Made by a program: the position numbers and the translations under genes. A DNA stretch of 64,000 nucleotides, from assembly GCA_933207985.1 (NCBI GenBank), contig OW240917.1:109020692-109084691 (forward strand), written 5' to 3'. Of this stretch, positions 42,976-55,054 are shown piece after piece. The stretch comes from Pelobates cultripes. Lineage: Eukaryota > Chordata > Amphibia > Anura > Pelobatidae. A model generated the notes under the pieces. The model searched no databases, had not been told where the DNA came from, and saw only the letters and a program-made list of their open reading frames with translations. Each line of letters opens with the position of its first letter. The stretch's first letter is position 1.

Positions 42976-43596
42976 ATGAATATTTTTGTTCAGTATTTAC
43001 AGATGAAAATGAAGGAAAGGGGCCTCAGTTGGGAAAAAGGACAAATGAGTCATTTGTTACATGAGTTTACAGAGGAAGAGGTTCTATTTCAACTGTCAAA
43101 AGTAAAGACAAATAGGTCAATAGGACCTGGTGGAATACACCCAATGTTATTAAAAGAGCTTAGTGGTGTACTAGCAAAACCATTAACAGATTTATTTAAC
43201 CAATCAATGTTAACAGGAGTAGTCTCAGAAGATTAGAAGTTAACAAATGTTGTGCCCATTTACAAGAAAGGTAGTAGGGAGGAGTCGAGCAACTATAAGC
43301 CAGTAGGCCTTACTTCAGTAGTGGGGAAAGTAATGGAAACCATGTTAAAGGATAGGATTGTTGAACATCTAAAATCACTCGGATTTCAAGATCAGAGACA
43401 ACATGGATTTACTTCAGGGAGATCATGCCAAACTAATCTTTTTGATTGGATAACTAAAATAATAGATCAGAGTGGTGCAGTAGATATTGCTTACCTAGAT
43501 TTCAGTAAGGCTTTTGACAATGTTGCACATAGAAGGCTTATCAATAAAATGCAATCTTTAAGTTTGGATTCCAATATTGTTGAATTGGTAAGGTAG
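42976..43596 (+). pseudogene. CR1 ORF2 reverse-transcriptase N-terminal half
   Basis: Two frame-matched ORFs separated by one TAG at about 43234. The first has EEEVLFQLSKVKTNRSIGPG, GGIHPMLLKELS, and LTDLFNQS. The second (43252-43596) has VPIYKKG-type start, SNYKPVGLTSVVGKVMETML, QHGFTSGRSCQTNLFDWI and VDIAYLDFSKAFDNVAHRRL with the first catalytic Asp. A stop at 43594 ends it. The TAG replaces the Trp codon usual in this position (SEDW..), so a single transition would explain it. The region 43600-43790 continues in frame with QGSVLGPILFNIFISDIAEG and a FAYY (normally FADD) site. Confidence 0.88.
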
Positions 43597-44042
43597 TGGC
43601 TGAGTGACAGGCAACAGAGAGTTGTAGTCAATGGAGTATATTCGAAGCATAGGCCTGCCACCAGTGGGGTACCTCAGGGATCTGTACTTGGACCCATTCT
43701 CTTTAATATTTTTATTAGTGATATTGCAGAAGGTCTTGATGGTAAGGTATGTCTTTTTGCTTATTATACTAAGATATGTAACAGGGTTAATATTCCAGGA
43801 GGGATAAGCCAAATGCAAATGATTTAGGTAAACTAGAAAAATGGTTAGAGTTGTGGCAACTGACATTTAATGTGGATAAGTGCAAGATAATGCATCTTGG
43901 ACGTAAAAACCCAAGGGCAGAGTACAGAATATTTGATAGAGTCCTAACCTCAACATCTGAGGAAAGGGATTTAGGGGTGATTATTTCTGATGACTTAAAG
44001 GTAGGCAGATAATGTAATAGAGCAGCAGGAAATGCTAGCAGA

Positions 44043-44489
44043 ATGCTTGGTTGTATAGGGAGAGGTATTAGCAGTAGAAAGAGGGAAGTGCTCATGCCAT
44101 TGTACAGAACACTGGTGAGACCTCTCTTGCAGTATTGTACGCAGTACTGGAGACCGTATCTCCAGAAGGATATTGATACTTTAGAGAGAATTCAGAGAAG
44201 GGCTACTAAACTGGTTCATGGATTGCAGGATAAAACTTACCAGGAAAGGTTAAAGGATCTTAACATGTATAGCTTGGAGGAAAGACGAGACAGGGGGGAT
44301 ATGATAGAAACATTTAAATATATAAAGGGAATCAACACAGTAAAGGAGGAGACTATATTTAAAAGAAGAAAAACTACCACAACAAGAGGACATAGTCTTA
44401 AATTAGAGGGACAAAGGCTTAAAAATAATATCAGGAAGTATTACTTTACTGAGAGGGTAGTTGATGCATGGATTAGCCTTCCAGCTTAA
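44043..44489 (+). pseudogene. CR1 ORF2 C-terminal region
   Basis: The 148-residue open stretch reads MLGCIGRGISSRKREVLMPL, LYRTLVRPLLQYCTQYW, DIDTLERIQRRATKLVHGL, SLEERRDRGDMIETFKYIKG, and a terminal basic segment ending VVDAWISLPA. This LVRP..Y...W..Y / RR.tK...g / LEeRR.RGD.ie.fK order is the CR1 C-terminus. The catalytic site upstream (about 43758-43770) reads AYY instead of ADD, so the enzyme would be dead. Confidence 0.88.
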
Positions 44490-44660
44490 GTGGTAGAGGT
44501 TAACATAGTAAAGGAGTTTAAGCATGCGTGGGATATGCATAAGGCTATCCTAACTATAAGATAAGACTAGGGACTAATGAAAGTATTTAGAAAATTGGGC
44601 AGACTAGATGGGCCGAATGGTTCTTATCTGCCGTCACATTCTATGTTTCTATGTTTTTTC

Positions 44661-45544
44661 TAGGGCCTTCTTGAAACAATTTTGTGACAGAGAGAGAATT
44701 ATGTTTTGGGGAGTGAAGCTGTGTATAATGTAAAGGACGTAAAAAGGATAGAGGTATTTGTTTCACAAATTTGTATTCTATGTGTGCTACCATTTAAGAA
44801 ATGCAGCAGTTGGGGAAGTCCGAGTTAATCTATATCGTAAATTATTTGCTCTGGTTTTCCTACCTGAAGTCAAGAATTACTCAAGAAAGAAAGAAACAGA
44901 ATGAAATAGCATCTGCCCGTAGATTCTAGGATGTGTGAAAATTGTTCTTTTTGGATTAGTAATCATACTTGTCTTCTATTTATGTCTAGACCATGAGCAT
45001 TGGATTTGTTTGAGAAAAATTTGCTTAGCAGTTGAAATCTAGAGCCTGTTAGAATCTTAGGGTCTTAGCAGCCGTAGAGATTTATTTAATTTATTTCCCA
45101 TTGTGTAGGATGACCACCGGGCTCGTGGATTGAGATTGCATTCTGTCTGAGCTTCTGCTTCAGGCATCTGCTCTTATGGCTATCCGGACATGCCCCCCTG
45201 TCTTTTTCTTTAATCTAAAAATGTTTAAATAATCATGATGCATATGAGGCACCTTGGTTGGGTCTGGATACCCTCTGATGTTTTTAGATGATGCACTGTG
45301 TTGTGGGTAAATAGTTATTAATAATAGGTTGGTGTGTGCCTTATTTTTGTCTTGTTTAATTGGAAGTCCCGGGACATTTATAGGTTTTAGCCCTGTAGCT
45401 TTTTGTTAAAGTTATATGTAACCACTAAGGACTGATATTCACATTGCCCATAAGAGGTTAGCATCTTCCCGATGAGAAAGATTAGAATATGCCTTGACAT
45501 GGAAGGTTAGCTTACACTTAAATGGCCATTGCATTAATACTAAA
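44661..45544. other. Non-coding stretch
   Basis: No gene or repeat that I can support. Confidence 0.35.
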
Positions 45545-45730
45545 AAAAACTCCAGTTATTTAAACGTGCATTTGGATTTGGGATAGTGTGCAAGTAACTT
45601 TTTTTTTTTTTTTTTATTGTATGTAATGTACAATATTGTATAATGTGTACTATAGTCGTTGCTGCCGCCCTTAAGTATTGGGAGTTTGAGCGCAGGGCTT
45701 AATTGTGTATGCTTGTATATACATCGGAAT
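45545..45730 (+). repeat. Dispersed repeat pair, copy B
   Basis: Counterpart of 41540-41690: GTGTGCAAGTAAC followed by a T-run (45600-45617), GTGTACTATAGTCGTTGCTG and TTGGGAGTTTGAGCGCAGG. Family not identified. Confidence 0.6.
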
Positions 45731-46421
45731 GATGTTTAAAAGGTTCATTAGATTTCCAATGAATCCATTGTATTGCTCAATTTTATGACGATAAATAAAA
45801 ACATATAAAAGCAGTATACAATTTAATATACACTTACAGTTTTCCCTATTGTAATGGTAAATTAAGTAATTTCTTTATATTTATGAAGTTCTGAATTTCA
45901 TAAATATGAAATAATACCACAAATAAAATAATAAAAGGTATACTGGTCAATCACATAAATATTAGTGAATATCTTGAATGAACAGACAAGAGGCAAAGTT
46001 TTGATGAAAGTATAAACAAAACATTACTTGGAATACAATTATCAAGCACACAAAAAAACAAATACTTTAAAAACACACACTGCTATAAACAATACATTCA
46101 GGTAAGAAATCTACTTAGCTCTATTCATGGAGATTCAGCAGCTTACACAGGATAATTGAATCAGCATAACACACAGAACAATGAGGTGAGTTCCTTGCCA
46201 CATGTTAAATGGATTTACATGGGCACCTCTAAAGACACCTGGCTTCTTCCGACCCAGTCATGAAACTGAAACTCTAGTTTCTGGAAACCCCTTGAATAAC
46301 CTCCCATCTAGTATCCACCCACAGAGGTAACATAACCAATACCTAATGGTCATCTCTAGGAGGCGGATACTACATGTGGTCCTTTGTGAAAGGAAGTGAC
46401 TTAAGAATTCTCAATACCTTC
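45731..46421. other. AT-rich non-coding stretch
   Basis: Nothing recognisable. Confidence 0.3.
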
Positions 46422-46594
46422 CTAAAGCACATGTCTCATTGACTACGCGGCAGCCATCTTTATTCACTCGACGTCACAGTGCTCACTAGGCCACCTATAG
46501 GTCACTATCTCCCTAAAGCACATGTCTCATTAAATATGCAGCAGCCATCTTCTTGCTCTTAATGTCACATAGCTCACTACACCCCCTATAGGTA
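46422..46594 (+). repeat. Two-unit ~89-bp tandem duplication
   Basis: CCTAAAGCACATGTCTCATT at 46422 and 46512. Each is followed by GCAGCCATCTT, a TCAC(A/G)TAGCTCACTA-type block and CCTATAGGT. The copies have diverged moderately. Confidence 0.75.
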
Positions 46595-48747
46595 TCATAA
46601 GTTATTGCACATGAATGGGAACACAATAATAGAACATTTATCATTGCCCATAACCAATACACCTATCAACAAGCACAGGAAATATACAGAAGCTGGATGA
46701 GATATTCCCTTGGAAAAGAAAAGGGAAGACTTAAACAGGCTCTTGTTAAGTGAAAATCTGCAGATCAATGTGTAGTGCACTTTCTGTATTTCAAGATATT
46801 TAAAAAGCTATACAATGTACTTTGCACATAGATACAATATGCAGCAAAGCTTACAGTACATTGAGGTGAAATAAGGGATTCAAACATTAAAAACATTCTT
46901 TAGATGATAAAACAAAAATAGCAGGATGCCATCTAGTAAAAAACAAAAACAAAAAAAACCCCTTTGCTTTTTTCTTCCAGAAACGGTAGACCTTTCCATG
47001 GATGCTTTCTAATCTGCTATGGACTGTGGGGGCTTTTGCCAGCAACCTCTTCCTTGTCAAGAAAAAAAAAAACAGAGGACATGGCCTGTGATAAACATCA
47101 AAAACCTAATTGGCTATGTGCTGGCTTTTTAAAATGGAGAGTTAATATTCATACAGTGAAAGGGAGATTGATTTATGCATCTCAACTTAAGACGCATACC
47201 TCTTGGTACTCTTGCATCCCTCCAGCCGACTCTGGTTCCACTGACGTAGGATTCCGTGGCAATTCCTCGAGCCTTTCTTTTAGCTCTAGCTCAGTTCTGT
47301 GCAATAAAATCTGCCTAAACACCATGAATATGTGCCAGGTCCAACCTACTACATGATTTAATTTCTTCATGAGTTCCTTGAAATTAACTCTGACTATATT
47401 TATTTATGTATGTATTTTTGTTTTTCATTTTGTTTAATACATTTGATATTTGCATAGAAAATGAAACTTGAAATAGCCGTAGATAATGAGACAATTTATT
47501 GGCATCTATTTCAAATATGAGTAAATTGTGAGCAGAGTTAAATGTAAAAAATTATTGGCTAATTGTGCTCAAAGTTTTTGTCTTATCTTCCTTTCAATCA
47601 ATATAATAAGAAACTCTGTCAAGCATTAAGCAAAAGGTTGAATACTATAGACATTCTTATTCTCCATTCACATTACAGAGGCACTGTGACATTTAAAATT
47701 AAAGAGCTCTGGCATTGCAATACATTCTGATAAATACTTTTTCACATCATCATTTTGCTTCATTTTTATATGTTAGTGTTCAACATTCAGCATTCATTAC
47801 TATGACAGATCCCCTGTCCATGGATTATCATTTTCTTTTACTTGGTTCGGTATCCTAATCAGGCTTCATTACTTCAGTGCTTATTAATTCAATTTGATTT
47901 TAATAAGACTGTAATTATCATTTCACCTCCTAATGAATATCTCACATATCTTGGGACAGCCTGAACATTATATCTATATCAAACTCGCAACACTATGTAA
48001 CATTTTGTATACATATTGGTTTTCCTAAATGTTGCAGATATTAGGTACAAGAGCTTTCGTTCCCTAAGACTTATAGTGGAGAAACCGGAACAAAAACCGC
48101 TCCATTTATTTTGATTCATTTATTTTGATTCAATTCCTGTAACGAGACAAAGATATTAGTGAACGAATTAAACCACATCATAGAGTTTTTCAAACAGGTG
48201 TTCATTTGATGTCGATATATTGAACGCTAGATAATCGAAAAAAGCGATCCTACATTTGGTAAATGATAGTTTCTATGTAAGGACTATACATTCTTAAAGA
48301 ATTGGATAAAGTTAAAGGACATAAGAGTTAATTGTGATATCAGAATATAGATGAAAACATGAATAGGACAAATACCAAGAATTATAAGAAGAATGCTAAA
48401 ACCCACATAGATATATGTAAAAAATCGATGTATAGAAAACTCTATTTAAAAATCCTTAAACCATTCTAATGACTATAAAAGATATCCATAAGGCTAAAAA
48501 AATGATAATAATAGAAGTAAAATAAAGTACAATAGAATACAACAAGAATATTGCACTATAAAAGCTCTGCTGTCAGTGAAAGGATTAATACCTTAGTGTT
48601 AGAAGAAATAGATAATTAAGATAGACAATGTCAGTAAATTTAAAAATTACAAGTACAGCACTAAAAATGTGGTCTAATTCAAAAAATATTAAAAAATATT
48701 AGAAAAGGAAAAATCGTATAAACATGTAAAAAATAAAGATGCTCAAT
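46595..48747. other. Non-coding stretch; right part is likely Penelope 3' flank
   Basis: ORFs at 46964-47356 and 47182-47370 overlap on opposite strands and have no motifs; an AATAAA lies at about 47307. The very AT-rich 48050-48747 is continuous with the host of the L1 insertion and is inferred to be 3' untranslated sequence of the minus-strand Penelope element. Confidence 0.35.
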
Positions 48748-48789
48748 AAAAATAGTCAGTAAACAATTCCACTGACAACTTCAAACAGG

Positions 48790-49382
48790 CATGGCACAAG
48801 GACCTAGGATGCACTTTCTCAGAGCATCAATGGTCGGGAGCCTTTACTATCCACAAAGGCAAGACCGCATGCGTCACGCACCTTGAACAAATAAGGAAAC
48901 TACAATATAGGTGGTACCTGGTCCCAACGAGGCTAGCACATATATTTCCAGGCACTTCGGCCCAATGCTGGCGATGTGGACTGGACAGGGGATCACTGCT
49001 ACACATATGGTGGGAGTGCAGGTATATTCGGCCCTACTGGAAGGTAGTGAACAACATCATTGATCAGCTATTACCTATAAAAGTAACCTTAACCCCAGCA
49101 ATGTGCCTATTGTACATATGGCCAGAGGACATGTCCAAGGTCCATGCCAAACTTCTATTCCACACGATAATGTCAGCATGTAATCTCATAGCAAAACAAT
49201 GGAAATCTAATACAGCCCCCACAAAAGCCAGTCTGTTAGCCCAAATCCAACTGAACTGGGAATACGAATACATGGTGGCCCGCCAGTTAGAAAAGAAGGG
49301 AGTTACTACAGAGGCAGGTCGCATCTGGGACACATATTGGAACACGGTAAAACTTCAGGCAGCCGAAGCTGCACACCAATAG
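48790..49382 (+). pseudogene. L1 ORF2 C-terminal domain with zinc knuckle
   Basis: The plus-strand frame is open before the ATG at 49047. It reads WYLVPTRLAHIFPGTSAQCW, then RCGLDRGSLLHIWWECRYIRPYW. This gives the C-W-x-C...H-x-W-W-x-C zinc-knuckle-like motif of Tx1/L1 ORF2, then the ORF 49047-49382 with MCLLYIWPEDMSK and a helical tail. Relative to the L1 at 24364-27439 the same knuckle reads CWRECDMKGTYIHMWWEC. No RT motif is included. Confidence 0.85.
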
Positions 49383-49503
49383 GTCCTGTAAGAACGCTAA
49401 GAACCGGCCAGTGAGGAACTGAGGAAAAGTATGTTAGGGAGAGAGCTCACATCAAGAGCCCACAAAAAGAGCTCACGTAAAGAGCTCACATAAAGAGCTC
49501 ACA

Positions 49504-50004
49504 TTAAAGGACCACTATAGTGCCAGGAAAACATACTCGTTTTCCTGGCACTATAGTGCCCTGAGGGTGCCCCCACCCTCAGGGACCCCCTCCCGCCCGG
49601 CTCTGGAAGGGGAAAGGGGTAAAAACTTACCTTTTTCCAGCGCTGGGCGGAGAGCTCTCCTCCTTCTCTCCTCCTCCATTCCTCCTCCTGGGCTGAATGC
49701 GCACGCGCGGCAAGAGCTGCGCGCGCATTCAGCCCGTCGCATAGGAAAGCATTTACAATGTTTTCCTATGGACGCTTGCGTGCTCTCACTGTGAAAATCA
49801 CAGTGAGAAGCACGCAAGCGCCTCTAGTGGCTGTCAATGAGACAGCCACTAGAGGATTAGGGGGAAGGCTTAACCCATTCATAATTATAGCAGTTTCTCT
49901 GAAACTGCTATAATTATGAAAGAATGGGTTAACCCTAGAAGGACCTGGCACCCAGACCACTTCATTAAGCTGAAGTGGTCTGGGTGCCTAGAGTGGTCCT
50001 TTAA
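49504..50004. mobile_element. 501-bp TTAA-type non-autonomous element
   Basis: TTAAAGGACCACTATAGTGCC at the left (split here: TTAAAGGACCACTATAG plus TGCC) and AGAGTGGTCCTTTAA at the right, TTAA 49504-49507 and 50001-50004. The interior is a string of hairpins: TGCCAGGAAAAC/GTTTTCCTGGCA, CCCTGAGGGTG/CACCCTCAGGG, GAATGCGCGC arms, and GCAGTTTCTCTGAAACTGC. No transposase ORF. ORFs on both strands at 49551-49960 follow the hairpins. Confidence 0.88.
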
Positions 50005-50287
50005 GAGGAGGGCGCAAGGAAGTAATGTAAGACGAGGTAGAATTTATTTGAGTTTATTTGTGAATGGAACACTATACCATAGCATTGTTAAGAATGAGTA
50101 AAATACAATGTAATGATTATACCATGTCTTCAACACCTGTTGGTATTCCCCCTTCCCCACTTCTCTTCTGTACCCCACTAACAATTTCGAAAAAGAATAA
50201 TAAAAATTGTCAATTGAAAAAAAATAGTCAGTAAAAATAGTCCTAAAAACGTGAAAAAATCCTGATTTAACAGTAATCCTAAAAGTC

Positions 50288-51067
50288 TCATAAAAATGCA
50301 TTTAATTCAAAATCTATATTAAGACCATTGGGAGCTAAAGTGTTAAGAGAAAATATCAATTTTGTTTCGGCCTGGTCAAGGTTGATATCTATACTTTCTC
50401 CTCTCCAGTGTACATCCACTTTTTCTATTGCCATAAAAATAAGACCTGCTGGGTCTGCACTATGTATTTCCTTAAAATGTTTTGATAGATTATGAGTTAA
50501 TAGACCTTTCTTAATATTTCGGATATGCTCCGCAATTCTGATTTTTAGAGGTCTTTTAATCCGTCCCACATAGTGCTTTTGGCATGGACATGTGATAAGG
50601 TATATCACTCCTAAGGTATCACAGTTCATGTCTGTCCTAATTTTATATTCTTTCCGATCATGAGATGAAATAAATCCAGTATTTGTTATTTCTGCTTCGG
50701 GATTATTCCTACATCCAATACATTTCTGGCATCTTTTAAAACATTTTTGGTTTCCTGATATTTTCTTTGCCTTTCCAGATTTGATGGTTGAGGCCAGCAT
50801 CAACTTGAGATTGGGAGCCCTCGTGAATATTATTTTTGTTTTTTCCTCCATAAATTGTGATATAATGGGATCACTCTTCAAAATGCCCCAATGTTTCCTG
50901 AGTATCCTTTGTACCTTCTGGGACTGATTGCTGTATTTTGTGATAAAGGCTGGAGTGTTGTTATATGATTTTTCAAACTTGATTTTATTGCACAGTGTTT
51001 CTTCTCGTGGTATGCTGAGAGTTTTCTCCACAGCCTCTAGGTTGGAGCTTATCCTTCCTAACAGCAC
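50288..51067 (-). CDS. Penelope-like element C-terminal region with GIY-YIG endonuclease
   Basis: 259-residue open frame. A Cys-rich linker CFKRCQKCIGC at residues 109-119 is followed by GVIYLITCPCQKHYVGRIKR (residues 153-172). This is the GIY-YIG core, with V-I-Y and Y-V-G standing for the two halves. The catalytic-type Arg and conserved Glu-His follow in RIAEHI (about 177-182), then KHFKEIH and a late Glu in DQAETKLIF (E234). NTLAPNGLNIDFEL is the family's C-terminal block. In Penelope-like elements this domain cuts the target next to the RT. The RT part is missing: upstream of 51067 the frame stays open only briefly to a TGA near 51150, where unrelated sequence begins. It is a truncated copy, but this domain is intact. 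Confidence 0.85.
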   Translation of the reverse strand: MLLGRISSNLEAVEKTLSIPREETLCNKIKFEKSYNNTPAFITKYSNQSQKVQRILRKHWGILKSDPIISQFMEEKTKIIFTRAPNLKLMLASTIKSGKAKKISGNQKCFKRCQKCIGCRNNPEAEITNTGFISSHDRKEYKIRTDMNCDTLGVIYLITCPCQKHYVGRIKRPLKIRIAEHIRNIKKGLLTHNLSKHFKEIHSADPAGLIFMAIEKVDVHWRGESIDINLDQAETKLIFSLNTLAPNGLNIDFELNAFL

Positions 51068-51149
51068 GATCTGACGAGCAGTGCAATTCCCCTCGAAGTG
51101 AGGCTCGAGGTGGAACGCACTGTGACACGCAAACCGGCCTCACCGGCTA

Positions 51150-52429
51150 CCAGCATCCAGATACTGTATTAGGAATTATCATCCAAATCCATCTGTGCCT
51201 GCATCAAAGGTCTTTGTACAATATCTACCTTTTATCACCTATTGCTTTAAATGTGAACATATATTTTAGTATATTTTTATATTTTCAATAAAATTGACTT
51301 TGCTATTTTAGCTACTCTCTGGCGATATAGTTATCTTTTTACATTGCTTTTAGCAGCCAGTTCTATATACTGGTGTCTGCTCACTACTACATATCTATAG
51401 CACATATTGTATTGTGCATGAAGGCAGTCTATACATTCTGGGGGGACTATGCCTGTTTATCTTTCAAGCTCATATTGTGTATGAAAGTATAATATTAGGC
51501 ACCCTGGGCTGACAATCTTGCCACACATGTTTCTATACTTTTATATTTTTATATATTTCAGTGCTCGTGTATTGTATTTTTATTTTTTTACTCTTATTTT
51601 TATTTTTAGTTTTATTTACTGTTTATTTATCAGCTCCTGGATTCCTATTGCTGCTTATTTAGTGGAACACATTTTTAAACATTGCTTAATAGGTTTTTGG
51701 TGGATCCCTATTTCTATCCAGTTTAAGAGCTCTGTATGCTAGGTCTTTTTTTTCCCTCTACTTCTCTGTGTATTTCTTCTTATACGAGAATTAATTTTAC
51801 TTGCAAATAATTTTAAATGTTTTTCTAACAGGTTGTAATAATTTGAAAACCTATTCCAAAATAATTAAATGGAGACCTAACTCCTATGAAATGAGATAAG
51901 CCAATTGCTTGCAATTAAAAAGCAGTTTGCCTATAAAAGTCAATGTAACTGCTATTCAACTACATGAGATGATATATAACATACGCTATATATAATTAAT
52001 ATAAAGTCACTAAGGGTTGTAGGTGAACTGGGTATCATTCAGGCAGAATTAATACAGGCAAAAAGGGGTACATTGAGTAGATGACAGGATTCCGTTTAGG
52101 TAGGTAGAGATTTAATATATACATTGTGTATTATATTTGTGTGCATAGCAGTTAATTAATTACATTAATTTAACTAAGAATAAAGTAAAATTCCATTGAG
52201 CATGGAATTAATTTGTTTTTAATGGGACCTGATAGGCCAGCAGGCAAATCAGGCAGATTTCCAGTGAGCCGTGATGGTCAAGGACAAGGATGACAGAAGA
52301 GATCTCCCTAGCTGGACCATGCAGTGCTGATAGTACCTGAGTACCAACTCGAAGAGGGAGCTCTACGTCTGGTAGAGATATCAAATCACTTTTGGCGGGG
52401 ATTAAATGTGCCATTACAACATTTAGTAC
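51150..52429. other. AT-rich stretch, possibly Penelope terminal sequence
   Basis: Contains ATTTTCAATAAAATTGACTT at about 51281 and T-rich runs. No coding motifs. It could be pseudo-LTR sequence in head-to-head arrangement with the minus-strand Penelope ORF (inference). Confidence 0.35.
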
Positions 52430-53055
52430 AGAAACACAAAGTAAAGATAAAATCAATACTAAATAACAGGGCACCACAGTCACTAATATTTGCCACCTGT
52501 GTTTGGAATATCTCAAGAAATGGAGAGAAAACAGAGAAAAAGAATTAGTAAAAATGATGTACAATTTATTGAAAAAAGCCTTCCTGAGAGAACTCTGAAA
52601 CTTGGTATAAGCAGTCTTTCTTGAACTATTTATGCACTCTTGGTCTGCACTTTATTCCTGTGCTATGGATTGTGTGCTGTGGAGGGAAAGTGTGTGTCAG
52701 CTGCTTTTTAAGCATTTTTTGAGCACCTTATATTGTCTTGATCTGCACTTTAGCACTTGCACTTTTGGCGATTTTGTGTATTATATATTTTGTGCTATAG
52801 GTGGCTAGCCATAAGGGTTTCAAGCCTACCCAGGCTTCTTATTGCTAATTGCACACCTACGTTTTGTGCTTATATTCAATTTATTTGTTTTCGTTTTAAT
52901 TTCTATTTTCAATAAATTGTACATCATTTTTACTAATTATTTTTCTCTGTTTTCTCTCCATTTTTTTTTTTAGATATTCCAAATGAAGGTGGTAAATGTC
53001 AGTGACTATGGCGCCCTGTTATTTAGTATTGATTTTATCTTTACTTTGTGTTTCT
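52430..53055. repeat. Inverted repeat, ~145-bp arms around a 330-bp loop
   Basis: The left arm is 52430-52577 and the right arm 52906-53055. Shared sequence AGAAACACAAAGTAAAGATA and, at the inner end, AATGATGTACAATTTATTG, with about ten differences and an A-run expansion in the right arm. The loop holds a hammerhead-like remnant (52578-52613) and repeated TGCACTTT motifs. It is probably two inverted copies of a Penelope-type terminal sequence (inference). Confidence 0.75.
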
Positions 53056-54496
53056 ATGTTTGTAGAAGGTTAGGATTGACCTTTGGACAGAGGCTTGTCT
53101 GCACTTTACCATTATCACTCACTCACTCCACCCATCCATTTTAGTTGTTTCTCAACATTTGGCACAATTGTGCCTATTTGTCTTAATCATAATTTACATG
53201 TATTTTTATATTATCCATTATTAGTTAAGTTTTTAAAAAGGCAACACCCATTTGTTATTCATAGTTATTCTTATTGCAAACATGTTTCATTTTGTTAATT
53301 ACATCTAAACAGAAAGCTATATGAACTATTTATGACTTAATGTGTTGGTTAGCATAGACTTTTCTCACATTTATTCCAGTCATTAATGTTTTTTTCTGTG
53401 TATTTGAAAAGTGCAATAATATTTTCCTTCAAAATATAGGAAATCAAATATGCAGTTGGAAAGCAGACCTTTCATGTAAAATTGTATTGCTCTAGTTATT
53501 TAAAATAGTTTCATAATATGCAGCATCTTCATTCTATTACAGCATTCAATATATTATCTTGCATCAACTCCAAGTCAACTTATAAACCCATTTGGCACAA
53601 TTTCAAGTGCTTTCATCAGCTCTCTATCACTCATTGGTATTACAGTTATTATTTTCTCTAACATTAACATTTGTGCAGAACTGTAAAATGAGTATGTTTA
53701 ATATAGAACTATTTTGTGATTAAACTAATGTATTTATTGTCGGGCCAACTTTCTAGCACCCAAAACAAAAGAAAGATGTCTCTAAAAGCTTTCATCCAAA
53801 ATCATATTTTGCAGCTGTCATATGCCAGGAAAAAAACATAGAAACTCTGCCATCTGTTTCTATTTACTAGATGGACTAACGGACTTACCTACAAAAACAG
53901 ATACATTTTGGCATTCATATGCATGGTGATTAAATATTTTACTGAAAACCAGTCTATTGTAAAAAAAAAATGCCTTTGTTATATCCTCTGAAAACGTTCA
54001 AATATATAAAAAATTGGATTGTGTAGTTTGTAAAATACTCAACCTTACTGCTCTGGAAACACACACACACATAAATATAAAGTGTGCAAAGTGCAATCAA
54101 TAAACAAATAAATAATTTGACAAATATGCACACAGAAACAAATTTATAACTTCCCCTTTTATTTGTTTCGATCACAGTATCTATCATTTATATATTTTTT
54201 TATTTCATATACTTTCTGCACTTTATATGTATGTATTTCTTGTCTAGTTAGGTTGCATGAGGCCAGTCATCTTCAAGGTGTTGCATTTGTACAACATCAC
54301 TTTTTTATAGTAATTCATGAACGACCATGACTGATGACTCATAACTCTTATTACCACGGTTTCCCCCCCAAATAATACACCAGACACTTTCTATAGGGGA
54401 TAAGGGCAATGGCTAGAGCTTTATTAAACATGCCAATCTTTAACATCATCCATTACCCTGTCAGCTGCTGAGCAGGTGAGGTTGAGCATTCTATAG
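53056..54496. other. AT-rich non-coding stretch
   Basis: No recognisable gene. An ACACACACAC run lies near 54060. The last bases (from about 54478, GGTTGAGCATTCTATAGCAG) match a unit of the 48-bp minisatellite at 56543-56890. Confidence 0.4.
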
Positions 54497-55054
54497 CAGT
54501 ATGTCAGGATCCTGTCCTTATAAGCAAGACTTTTGTTATGTATATCCTGTTCCTTTAATAAAAAAAAAAAAGTTTCTACATTGATTGTGTTTTACCACTG
54601 GTGGCCTCCCTTGCCTCTAGTTTGACCATTCCCATTATCTTGCTCACCTGCCTGGACTAATTGGGTTCCTACAAAAGGGAACACCCCACTCACCACTTTG
54701 CCTTGACATTGAAGTTGATGATTGCCTGAAAAGACTTCATATCCTAGCTCCAGAGTTAACCTGTGGATTTTCCTTATTGGCTTCAGAACCTGCTGTACTC
54801 ACCAACCTGCTCCAAACTTACCTGTACCACTCATGATCCCTGCCTTATCTACAAACTTGCAGCAAACCAACCTGAACTCCTTCTATCCCTGCTGAACATC
54901 CAACCTCCTTAAAATAACACTGGACTTTAATTTACTTTGTGAATATCTATTTACTCCTACATCGGATTTACTTATATTCCAACCTACTTTGCATCTATCA
55001 AAATGGTCCTGCTACTACAATCTAACCTCTTATCCAAATTGACCGAACAACTAC

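Larger units (their letters stand above)
42905..44660 (+). mobile_element. CR1 LINE, 5'-truncated copy
   Basis: Plus-strand copy of the same CR1 subfamily as 17274-19964/27440-28255. It includes the RT (42976-43870), the post-RT region (43980-44489) and a 3' end with the ATTCTATGTTTCTATGTTT tail at 44638-44656. The 5' end is in the endonuclease-RT linker. It is less decayed than the CR1-like copies at 7 and 10 kb. Confidence 0.88.
48764..50219 (+). mobile_element. Tx1-clade L1 LINE 3' fragment with 16-bp TSD
   Basis: Flanked by AAAAATAGTCAGTAAA (48748-48763 and 50220-50235). It contains the ORF2 C-terminus (48780-49380), a 3' UTR split by a TTAA element (49504-50004), and an A-rich end (GAATAATAAAAATTG then A8). 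The 5' truncation is within the ORF2 C-terminal domain. Confidence 0.9.

Noticed and set aside
46964..47370. 130-residue plus ORF with overlapping minus ORF
   Set aside because: No motif on either strand; the region looks non-coding.
51061..51130. CTGACGAGCAGTGC ... GCACTGTGAC as another hammerhead
   Set aside because: CUGANGA and a possible stem II are present, but GAAA is replaced by GACA and no stem I could be drawn; part of it is Penelope coding sequence on the other strand.
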